Of a stretch of DNA of 64,000 nt, positions 35,499 through 43,197 are shown piece by piece. Each line of letters opens with the position of its first letter. The first letter of the stretch is position 1. A program made the position numbers and the translations under genes. The DNA is from Novilysobacter selenitireducens (GTDB lineage: Bacteria; Pseudomonadota; Gammaproteobacteria; Xanthomonadales; Xanthomonadaceae): positions 496,001 to 560,000 of the forward strand of contig NZ_JAINZW010000001.1 of NCBI RefSeq assembly GCF_020026895.1, read 5' to 3'. The notes beneath the pieces were generated by a model. The model searched no databases and had not been told where the DNA came from. It saw only the letters and a list, made by a program, of their open reading frames with translations.

Positions 35499-36683
35499 AT
35501 GAGCACTGACACCCCCCACGGCGGCCCCCACAAGCAGGGCCTTGGCACGCTGGCGATCCATGCCGGCCAGTCGCCGGACCCCAGCACCGGCGCCGTGATG
35601 ACGCCGATCTATGCGACCTCGACCTACGTGCAGTCCAGCCCGGGCGAGCACCAGGGCTTCGAGTACTCGCGCAGCCACAACCCGACCCGCTTCGCCTACG
35701 AGCGCTGCGTGGCGGCGCTGGAAGGCGGCACCCGCGGGTTCGCGTTCGCGTCCGGGCTGGCGGCGACCTCGACGATCCTGGAGATGCTCGACACGGGCAG
35801 CCACGTGATCGCCATGGACGACGTCTACGGCGGCACCTACCGCCTGTTCGAGCGTGTGCGCCGCCGCAGCGCGGGTCTTGATTTCAGCTGGGTCGACCTG
35901 GCGGACGCGGCCGCGTTCGAAGCGGCGATCCGGCCCGAGACCAAGATGGTTTGGATCGAGACCCCGACCAACCCGCTGCTCAAGCTGGTCGACATCGCGC
36001 AGATCGCGGCGATCGCCCGCAAGCGCGGCCTCATCGTGGTGGTCGATAACACCTTCAGCTCGCCCATCCTGCAGCGCCCGCTGGAACACGGCGCGCACAT
36101 CGTCATGCACTCGGCCACCAAGTACCTCAACGGGCACTCGGACATGGTCGGCGGCATGGTGGTCGTCGGCGACGCCGAACTGGCCGAGCAGATGGCGTTC
36201 CTGCAGAACTCCATCGGCGGCGTGCAGGGCCCGTTCGACAGCTTCCTCGCGCTGCGGGGCCTGAAGACCCTGCACCTGCGCATGAAGGCCCACTGCGAGA
36301 ACGCCCAGGCCCTGGCCGAATGGCTGCAGGGCCACCCGGCGATCGAAAAGGTGATCTACCCCGGCCTGGCGTCCCACCCGCAGCACGAGCTCGCCAAGCG
36401 CCAGATGGACGGCTTCGGCGGCATGGTGTCGATCGTGCTCAAGGGCGGCCTCGACGCCGCCAAGCGCTTCTGCGAACGCACCGAGCTGTTCGCCCTGGCC
36501 GAATCACTCGGCGGCGTGGAAAGCCTGGTCAACCACCCGGCGATCATGACGCATGCGTCGGTGCCGGCCGAGCGGCGGGCGCAGTTGGGGCTGTCGGATG
36601 CGCTGGTGCGGCTGAGCGTGGGGGTGGAGGCGCTGGACGACCTGATGGCAGATGTGCGAACTGCAGTCGAAGGATGCGCATGA
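35499..36683 (+). CDS. metB: Cystathionine gamma-synthase/gamma-lyase family PLP enzyme
   Basis: The 394-residue fold-type I enzyme has the Cys/Met-metabolism PLP signature with K208 (MHSATKYLNGHSDMVGG), YSRSHNPTRFAYE near the N-terminus and AESLGGVESLVNHPAIMTH at the C-terminus. It is called MetB from its location: in Xanthomonas metB marks the left border of the LPS locus. With cbs upstream it may instead act as a gamma-lyase (reverse transsulfuration); sequence alone does not decide. The start follows GGAAGG, and a TAGAAT box lies at 35458-35463. Its stop overlaps the first O-antigen gene by ATGA. Confidence 0.9.
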   Translation: MSTDTPHGGPHKQGLGTLAIHAGQSPDPSTGAVMTPIYATSTYVQSSPGEHQGFEYSRSHNPTRFAYERCVAALEGGTRGFAFASGLAATSTILEMLDTGSHVIAMDDVYGGTYRLFERVRRRSAGLDFSWVDLADAAAFEAAIRPETKMVWIETPTNPLLKLVDIAQIAAIARKRGLIVVVDNTFSSPILQRPLEHGAHIVMHSATKYLNGHSDMVGGMVVVGDAELAEQMAFLQNSIGGVQGPFDSFLALRGLKTLHLRMKAHCENAQALAEWLQGHPAIEKVIYPGLASHPQHELAKRQMDGFGGMVSIVLKGGLDAAKRFCERTELFALAESLGGVESLVNHPAIMTHASVPAERRAQLGLSDALVRLSVGVEALDDLMADVRTAVEGCA

Positions 36684-37498
36684 GCAATCTGCTAGGTGCG
36701 AGTCCTGCGGGTGATTCGTTCGTACGTGATCTGAGAGAAAGCGTTCGTCATCCGGAGTTTTGGGCGTTCTCAAGTTGGCTGGACGTTGTCTGTAAATACC
36801 GTCGCACGCGCCTGGGGCTCCTCTGGATGTTTCTTCCCATGGCCATATGGATCACGGTCTTGGGAAATTTCTATGCCGCCGTGATGGGCCATCCGAAAGA
36901 GGAGTATCTCCCTTATCTGGGTGTGGGCTATCTGTTGTGGCGCTACGTGGTGATGTGTACCAATGAAGCCGTAGGAGTCCTTAGGACCCACAAGCCCTTT
37001 ATCCTTGATGGGCGCACACGGCTCACCGATTTTGTCCTTAGAACCATTGCCAAGGCCAGTCTCTATTTTGTAGTTGGAGCAGCGGTCATTGTAGTCGTGC
37101 TCTTGTGGTCTCCGGCAGTGAAGTGGGATTCGATGCTGACGGCTTTTCTCACCCTGCCAGTTTTTCTTGCGAATATGGTTTGGTGGGTGTTCGTGATGGC
37201 ACTTTTTGGTGCGCGTTATCCCGACACAGGCGAGGCAATCGGCACGGTTCTAATCCTTGGATTTCTTCTTACGCCCATACTCTGGGTAGGTGAGCGGTTT
37301 CCCATCGATAGTGTCGGCGGAATCCTTGTGAGGTTGAATCCCGCTTTTCACTTGATCGAGCTTGTGCGAGCACCCATCCTCGGTCAAGCGGTTCCGGTAT
37401 CGACCATCGTCTATCTCACCGTCTTGACGCTGGGTGGATGGCTGTTGGCTCTGGTGCTCTATCGTCGTTATGCACGCTTTGCACCGCTTTGGATATGA
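36680..37498 (+). CDS. wzm: Polysaccharide ABC exporter permease (Wzm-type)
   Basis: The 272-residue ABC-2 membrane protein has six hydrophobic spans. It opens with a cytoplasmic amphipathic stretch and the family pattern YRRTRLGLLWMFLPMAIWI, and ends with RRYARFAPLWI. It pairs with the ATPase gene, which overlaps by ATGA, and should export an undecaprenyl-linked O-polysaccharide across the inner membrane. It overlaps metB by four bases, so it has no promoter of its own. Codon use is clearly more AT-rich than in metB, marking the start of the transferred block. Confidence 0.92.
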   Translation: MSNLLGASPAGDSFVRDLRESVRHPEFWAFSSWLDVVCKYRRTRLGLLWMFLPMAIWITVLGNFYAAVMGHPKEEYLPYLGVGYLLWRYVVMCTNEAVGVLRTHKPFILDGRTRLTDFVLRTIAKASLYFVVGAAVIVVVLLWSPAVKWDSMLTAFLTLPVFLANMVWWVFVMALFGARYPDTGEAIGTVLILGFLLTPILWVGERFPIDSVGGILVRLNPAFHLIELVRAPILGQAVPVSTIVYLTVLTLGGWLLALVLYRRYARFAPLWI

Positions 37499-38325
37499 GC
37501 AAAATGGCTGCTTCTATTAAAGTGACCGGGGCGACAGTCCAAGTCCCATATTACGTCCAACCCGAGCAGAAGCGCGGGGGGTGGCTGGCCACCTTGGTCA
37601 ATGCAGCTGCGGCCGTTCCCAAGCGTCAATTCGCCACGCTATTGCAGGACATAACATTTGAAGCCAACGAGGGTGACCGCATCGCATTGGTAGGCCGTAA
37701 TGGCGCGGGCAAGACCACGCTGCTGAGAGCATTGACGGGTGCATTTCGACCGACTCAGGGGGCGGTCGCCGTCACAGGCTCCCGCCAAGCATTGCTCAAC
37801 ATGAGTATTGGGTTCAACCCCGAGGCAACCCTCGTCGAGAACATCTTTCTCCGCGCGACCGCAATGGGGATTCCAGCGGTGCAGGTCAGGGAATTGGTTG
37901 ATCCGATTCTGGACTTTGCTGAACTGCGAGATGTAGCGAGCAGACGACTCCTGACTCTCTCGTCAGGCCAAAAGATGCGACTCGGATTCGCTATAGCGAC
38001 CTCCGTACGCAGCGATATCATGTTGCTGGACGAGTGGTTTGGAACCGGCGACATCTATTTTGTGAAGAAGGCGCGCGCTCGGCTTACGGATCATGTCGAG
38101 GGCAGCAAGATCGTTGTGGTGGCAAGCCATAATCAGACCCTCACCAAGCGTCTGTGCAACAAGGGCTTGGTCCTTGATCAAGGACAGATCGCCTTTTACG
38201 GCCCGCTGGATGCGGCAGTGCGCGAGTACGAGAAGCTGAACTCAATCCGCCAACGAGGCGCCTCCGTTGCAGAGCGCGCTACCCGCGCTGCAACGAGTGC
38301 CGGATCTAATCAGCACGCGACGTGA
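37495..38325 (+). CDS. wzt: Polysaccharide ABC exporter ATPase (Wzt-type, no carbohydrate-binding domain)
   Basis: The 276-residue ATPase has Walker A GRNGAGKTT (67-75), ABC signature LSSGQ (155-159), Walker B MLLDE with the following WFGTGD, and the switch histidine H212 (VVASHNQ). It ends shortly after the nucleotide-binding domain with a polar tail. The roughly 150-residue C-terminal carbohydrate-binding domain found in E. coli O9a Wzt is absent, so it resembles KpsT or the short Wzt of Klebsiella O2a, where export does not depend on a modified chain end. It overlaps both neighbours by four bases. Confidence 0.9.
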   Translation: MSKMAASIKVTGATVQVPYYVQPEQKRGGWLATLVNAAAAVPKRQFATLLQDITFEANEGDRIALVGRNGAGKTTLLRALTGAFRPTQGAVAVTGSRQALLNMSIGFNPEATLVENIFLRATAMGIPAVQVRELVDPILDFAELRDVASRRLLTLSSGQKMRLGFAIATSVRSDIMLLDEWFGTGDIYFVKKARARLTDHVEGSKIVVVASHNQTLTKRLCNKGLVLDQGQIAFYGPLDAAVREYEKLNSIRQRGASVAERATRAATSAGSNQHAT

Positions 38326-39656
38326 GTGGCTCGAGTATGAGGGCACCGCTTGCAGGTCGTCGTGCCCTGCGGATTCTGTTGGTCGCCTATGAGTATCCGC
38401 CAAGCCCGTCGCCGCAATCTTTGCGCTGGATGTATCTGACGCAGGAGCTTTCGGGACTGGGACATGACATCCACGTGCTGACGCCGGAGATCGGGATGCC
38501 CGCCTCAGGTCTGGCGGTGCCGGAGCGCGTGCGCGTATGGCGCACGTTTGCCGGTCCACTTAGGGGTGGGCTGGCGTGGCTTGCTAATCGGAAAAAGATG
38601 GAGACAGGGAGGCCCACCCAAGGGTCTGACTCGAGGGGCGCAGCCGCTTCTCGCGGCTCGGCAATCAACCCCAGTCTCAATTGGAAGGGAAAACTACTGG
38701 CGTGCCTGCAAAGTTCGATGGAATACCTGCTATTTCCCGATGCCAGGGGTGAGTGGAAGTGCTCAGCCACCAAAGGTCTGTCGCGCGTTCTGAAGGAAGT
38801 AGAGCCCGATGTTGTAATTAGCTCGCACGAACCTGCGACATCCATTGAGCTGGGTCTGCTGGCAAAGAGGCGCGGCTTCAAATGGATCGCCGATCTCGGT
38901 GATCCGATAGTGGCGCAGTACACGCCACCACGTTGGATTAAACGCAGCAGGAATCTGGAGGGCGCCACCGCTCGCTCCGCAGACGGCATAGTTGTTACCA
39001 CTGATAATGCTGCGGCGTGCCTGCGTCAGAGATACGACCTGCCGCCGGCAAGAGTGGAAGTGATAACGCAGGGGTTCGATCACCGCCTGGCCCCAGGACC
39101 ACCACTGAAGCGCCCGAGTCACGGTGCACCATGGGAGCTGCTCTATACGGGCAGCTTTTACTCTTTCCGGCGGGCTGAGGAGCTGATAAATGCTGTCCTT
39201 GCTTCGGGAGATGTACGGCTCAACATCGCCTCCATGAGCGTGCCGGAGTATGTAAAGGCTGCAGCGGCGGAGCGACCGAGCTCTATTCGCCTGCTAGGTT
39301 TTCTCAAGCATAGTGACGCCCTCCGTTGGCAGAGGTACTGCCACGTCCTGATTAACATCAGCAACGGGGGAGATTCGCAAGTGCCCGGAAAGTTCTACGA
39401 ATATCTCGGGGCCCAGCGGCCGATTCTGCATATCGGAGAGGCCGGGCGTGACCTCGTTGCCAAAGAGATCGAGCGGATGAGCTTGGGCTGGGTCGTGTGC
39501 AACGAGACCCGCGACATCATGCAGTTGCTCTCAGACCTGGGCTCGCGAGTAGAGGAATACACGTTACAAGCTCCAGGTCGATCGCAATTCTCCGAGCGCA
39601 GCTGGGCAGCGCTCGCACAGGCGTATGAAAATGTGATTCGGGGTGTCGTGCAATGA
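38322..39656 (+). CDS. Glycosyltransferase, GT4-like (GT-B fold)
   Basis: The 444-residue protein begins GTG in a GTGA overlap with wzt. The N-terminal Rossmann half starts RILLVAYEYPPSPSPQSLRW (about 17-36), typical of GT4 enzymes that remodel capsule and O-antigen; the C-terminal half has LLYTGSFYSFRRAEELINAV and the donor-site region VPGKFYEYLGAQRPIL with the conserved glutamate. Two polar linkers occur near residue 100. The sugar is unknown. Confidence 0.85.
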   Translation: MSGSSMRAPLAGRRALRILLVAYEYPPSPSPQSLRWMYLTQELSGLGHDIHVLTPEIGMPASGLAVPERVRVWRTFAGPLRGGLAWLANRKKMETGRPTQGSDSRGAAASRGSAINPSLNWKGKLLACLQSSMEYLLFPDARGEWKCSATKGLSRVLKEVEPDVVISSHEPATSIELGLLAKRRGFKWIADLGDPIVAQYTPPRWIKRSRNLEGATARSADGIVVTTDNAAACLRQRYDLPPARVEVITQGFDHRLAPGPPLKRPSHGAPWELLYTGSFYSFRRAEELINAVLASGDVRLNIASMSVPEYVKAAAAERPSSIRLLGFLKHSDALRWQRYCHVLINISNGGDSQVPGKFYEYLGAQRPILHIGEAGRDLVAKEIERMSLGWVVCNETRDIMQLLSDLGSRVEEYTLQAPGRSQFSERSWAALAQAYENVIRGVVQ

Positions 39657-41752
39657 GCGAAAGGCAAAAGGGGAATCACCCCGAGGGGCGCGACAATACG
39701 GCAGCCGGTTTGGTCGCTCCCCAAGAACAGTCGCTGATCCAGCTGCAAAAGGCCGTGCATGTTCTGCAGAGAGAGCTGGAAGCAGCGCGCTCGGAAAACG
39801 AGGGTCTGAAGTCGAGCACATCCTGGCGGGTAACAGCACCGCTCCGTGCGATTAAAGCCGCTTTGAAGCGTAGCCGGGGCTCGGTGGATTCTCTCCAGGC
39901 TAGGTCCAGTCTGGTGCTTGCTGAAGTCCCGCCTGAAATCAGGCGCTACCACGCTGCTCCACCCGAAGAGTCCAACGAGCTATTTTCGCTTGTGGATGCC
40001 TCGTATGCGATGCGGCCACTTTTGGATGTTGCCAATGCACGACGACCGGGTTCGGAAGCTCCACGAATTGCATTCGTCGGCAGCGACCAACTGGCGCATG
40101 AACTTCAATTCGACTCTCTAGTTTCGAGAATCACCGAGCGCAACTGGCGCGACGACTTGCAGCAGGGTGAGGTTGATTATTTGCTCGTCGAGACCGTATG
40201 GGACGCGGGCGAGAGTGGCTGGTCTACGGCCTTGGTGCGGGAAGGTCGTGGTACAGATGAAGTCCGGGGGCTGCTCGAGTACTGCGCGAGACTGAAGATT
40301 CCAACTGTTGTTTGGTTCAGGGAAGTTGTTGCGAATTACGAGCAGTTTGCATGGCTTGGTGCCTTCGCTAACGTACTGTATGCGGTGGATGATGATCTGT
40401 TGGCGCGACTGAAGGTCGACTACGCCGATAGACCATGCGCTCTTCTGCCGGGCTTCATTCAGCCGGCGCTCCACAATCCCGTACGGAGTCAGGCTTTATT
40501 ACGGGCTGTCGGGGCGGGTCCGAGCCGCGCGATTTACGACGGCTGGTGGGACGTTTCAACTAGGCGAGTAGATTGGTCGGTACTCACCGGTATTGCTCCC
40601 AATGTACAAATCTGTGAAAGCCAGTGGGAGTTTGGTGGCGTCCGTATTCGGGATCACGAGCCCTCGGCGTCCAGGACCATTGGCTGTGTGGATGAATTAG
40701 CCAAGAGCGCATTGCTGAAAGTCTCCTCCCTGGAACTGTTCATTGACGGGGGCTTGCGGACTGATTGGCAGCGCAACCAGGCAATGATGCGCGCAGCCGC
40801 CGGCGGTGCCGCAGTGGTAGACAGCAATGCTTCCGGTTCGATCAAGCCGGGCAGCGGGTTTGGTAGATCGGGAGAGTGTGCAGCAACGTTTGCGTCTGCA
40901 GTGCAGGGGAGCGAACTCATGCGCTCGACATTAGTCCACCGCCGCCGCCGCGAACTGTTGTCCGGCCACTGCCTGGCCGATCGACTGGATCAAATCTCGC
41001 TAGATCTTGGAATTGGGCGGGGGCGGTTGGCCCCTGCTCCCTCGATAGCAATGGTTCTCGTCACGATGCGCCCGCAACTTCTGAGCGGCTGTATCGAGCG
41101 GTTCCGTGCGGATCTCTATCAGAACCGTGAACTCGTGATCGTGCTCCATGGTGACCACGATCTCGCGGCAGCGAGGGCGCTCGTGCTCCCGGAAGAGCGC
41201 ATAAGCATGGTTTCCATGCCTTCCCACCACAGCTTGGGGGAATGCCTGAACGCAGGCATTGCACTCAGTGAATCGGACTACTGGACCAAGGTCGATGACG
41301 ACGATCTATATGGCCCCAATTACTTGACAGATATAATGCTCGCGCGCCGCTATATGGATTTCGATGTGGCGGGAAAGCCACCCATGTTTGCGTATCTGGA
41401 AAGCACCGATGAGCTGTTCTGGGATCCGGTTTGGGCGAGTCATGCGCATCTCTGGCACGCCGCGGCGGAGTCGACCGCGGCCTTGGTAGCGGGTGGCACG
41501 ATAACGGCCCGTAGGGACGTGTCTGAAAGTATTCCGTTCTCGAGCCTTCGGCGTGGTGGATCCGACAGCGATTTCATTCGGCGTTGCTATGACGCTGGCA
41601 TCGGCGTGCTTGCTCTGGACGGTTTCAATTTCGCTCGCTATCGGAGCCGGCAGGAAGGGTTCCACACGTGGTCTATGAATGAAGGCGAAGTTCGTAATCG
41701 TGCTATCGCGCTTGGTAACCGCAGCGCCGTGGCGACTGCCGTAAACATTTGA
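39653..41752 (+). CDS. Coiled-coil plus two-domain glycosyltransferase protein
   Basis: The 699-residue protein has a heptad region (about 27-52; QLQKAVHVLQRELEAARSEN), then the STSWRVTAPLRAI motif often found ahead of polymer-associated glycosyltransferases. The middle (about 120-440) is a GT-B-like half-domain with VDYLLVETVWDAGES and PTVVWFREV. The C-terminal part (about 460-690) is GT2-like with SIAMVLVTMRPQLLSGCIER and an acidic DXD-type cluster D548-D551 (WTKVDDDDLYG). The domain mix suggests a bifunctional transferase scaffolded by its coiled coil. It overlaps the previous gene by ATGA. Confidence 0.72.
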   Translation: MSERQKGNHPEGRDNTAAGLVAPQEQSLIQLQKAVHVLQRELEAARSENEGLKSSTSWRVTAPLRAIKAALKRSRGSVDSLQARSSLVLAEVPPEIRRYHAAPPEESNELFSLVDASYAMRPLLDVANARRPGSEAPRIAFVGSDQLAHELQFDSLVSRITERNWRDDLQQGEVDYLLVETVWDAGESGWSTALVREGRGTDEVRGLLEYCARLKIPTVVWFREVVANYEQFAWLGAFANVLYAVDDDLLARLKVDYADRPCALLPGFIQPALHNPVRSQALLRAVGAGPSRAIYDGWWDVSTRRVDWSVLTGIAPNVQICESQWEFGGVRIRDHEPSASRTIGCVDELAKSALLKVSSLELFIDGGLRTDWQRNQAMMRAAAGGAAVVDSNASGSIKPGSGFGRSGECAATFASAVQGSELMRSTLVHRRRRELLSGHCLADRLDQISLDLGIGRGRLAPAPSIAMVLVTMRPQLLSGCIERFRADLYQNRELVIVLHGDHDLAAARALVLPEERISMVSMPSHHSLGECLNAGIALSESDYWTKVDDDDLYGPNYLTDIMLARRYMDFDVAGKPPMFAYLESTDELFWDPVWASHAHLWHAAAESTAALVAGGTITARRDVSESIPFSSLRRGGSDSDFIRRCYDAGIGVLALDGFNFARYRSRQEGFHTWSMNEGEVRNRAIALGNRSAVATAVNI

Positions 41753-41763
41753 AGGCTGTAATC

Positions 41764-43197
41764 ATGAAGGCAATTGGAATTCCTCGGTGGATGCCAGTGC
41801 TCACCCCCAAGCGGGTCGCAGCAGGCGTGCTCCTCCTAGTGGCTATCTGCGCAGCAGTTTACGGAGTGGCAAGTGAGGACATCAGGTGGTTTGCGGCGTC
41901 GCTTGTATTGTTGGCGCTTGTAGTTGTTGGCATCGCTGCCGGTACGTATCGCAGGGTGGGTTATCACATTCATATGGCCGCGGATGCAGCCATGGAAGCA
42001 CGACGGGCTAGCGACGCCTTACAACAGATGGCAACCGCCCAGAGCGAGCTGGCAACGATGTTGCGTCGAGGGGGCGTTCATGACTTGCGGACGCTCGTGC
42101 TGGGGTCTTTCCGTGAGCTCTTGGATGCGCAGGAATCAACTGCACGAAATTCAGCGTTGCTCGCCGAGAGAGTCGATGGGTCACTCCAGCATGCGACTAA
42201 GCTGGAGGCGCTGGTCCAGGCTGTCGAGGCTCGGCTTGCAAGTGTCGGTGCTTCGACGCAATCAATTGTCACGGAACTGACTGAGCACTTGACGACTCGC
42301 GATGCGGAGAACTCAAGTGAAGCGCGCCGCTTGTTCGAAGAGCTGCTTTCGACGCAGTGCCGTCTCCACTCTGGGTTGGAGGAGCAGCTTCAGTCGACCA
42401 GACAAGAGGTTTTGGGCCACTCGCGTGGACTGGCGAGCGCGGCAGGCAAGCACGATGTACTTGCCAATAACGTTGTCGAGCTGGGAAATCAGCTCAAGTT
42501 GTTCCATGGCGAAGTTGTGCCGCCGATACGGAAGATTGAGCGCGAGATCGTCGGGCAGCACCTGAGGTACGAGGTCCTCAATGACGCATTGGCGATGGAG
42601 GACGTTCGCAAGAGATTCGATCAACGCGCAGCTGCTCCCCTGATGTCGGGCTGGTCACTCGAACCGTCCACATTGCTGCGCCTGCTCGAGTTCGTTGAGC
42701 GCGTGTCACCTAGACTCGTTGTCGAGTGTGGAAGTGGGGTTTCTACCGTCTGGCTTGCTTACGCCATGGGGAAGTACGGCGGAAGGGTGATCGCTCTGGA
42801 GCACCATGCGGATTTCGCTGCCGAAACCCGAGCAGAGCTTGCGCGGCATGGCCTGAGCGAGGTCGCTGATGTGCGCCACGCCCCGCTGGAGTCGTTTGAC
42901 CTGCAGGGAGGGGCGTTTCAGTGGTATGCACGCGAAGCGTGGGAGGGGTTGCGTGAAGTTGAACTACTGCTCGTAGACGGCCCTCCGAAGGCGACCGGGC
43001 CGCTCGCCAGATATCCGGCGCTTCCGCTCCTTGCAGGATCGCTGGCAAGCAATGCGACGATTGTCTTGGATGACATGCACAGGCCCGAGGAGCGCGAAGC
43101 CCTCGAGCGCTGGATTGATGCGTTCCCCCAGATATCAAAGGATCACTTGATGTGGGGTGAGCGAACGGTTGCGCTTGGATGGTCTGGGACACAGTGA
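41764..43197 (+). CDS. Membrane-anchored coiled-coil SAM methyltransferase
   Basis: A 477-residue protein with two N-terminal membrane spans (about 18-36 and 42-61), a long helical coiled-coil region (about 65-290; repeated leucine and glutamine heptads such as HATKLEALVQAVEARLASVG), and a class I methyltransferase domain (about 295-477). The SAM site is VVECGSGVSTVWLAYAMG (from V319), with acidic LEHHADF and LLVDGPP motif II and ATIVLDDMHRPEE. It may methylate the growing or finished O-chain at the membrane. The ATG at 41764 follows GAAGG by 8 bases; an alternative TTG at 41749 overlaps the previous stop. Confidence 0.7.
   Translation: MKAIGIPRWMPVLTPKRVAAGVLLLVAICAAVYGVASEDIRWFAASLVLLALVVVGIAAGTYRRVGYHIHMAADAAMEARRASDALQQMATAQSELATMLRRGGVHDLRTLVLGSFRELLDAQESTARNSALLAERVDGSLQHATKLEALVQAVEARLASVGASTQSIVTELTEHLTTRDAENSSEARRLFEELLSTQCRLHSGLEEQLQSTRQEVLGHSRGLASAAGKHDVLANNVVELGNQLKLFHGEVVPPIRKIEREIVGQHLRYEVLNDALAMEDVRKRFDQRAAAPLMSGWSLEPSTLLRLLEFVERVSPRLVVECGSGVSTVWLAYAMGKYGGRVIALEHHADFAAETRAELARHGLSEVADVRHAPLESFDLQGGAFQWYAREAWEGLREVELLLVDGPPKATGPLARYPALPLLAGSLASNATIVLDDMHRPEEREALERWIDAFPQISKDHLMWGERTVALGWSGTQ

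Noticed and set aside
43179-43196. TTG start for the giant glycosyltransferase
   Set aside because: The ATG at 43197 shares a base with the preceding stop, as in other genes of the operon; the TTG adds only six residues and no ribosome-binding site.
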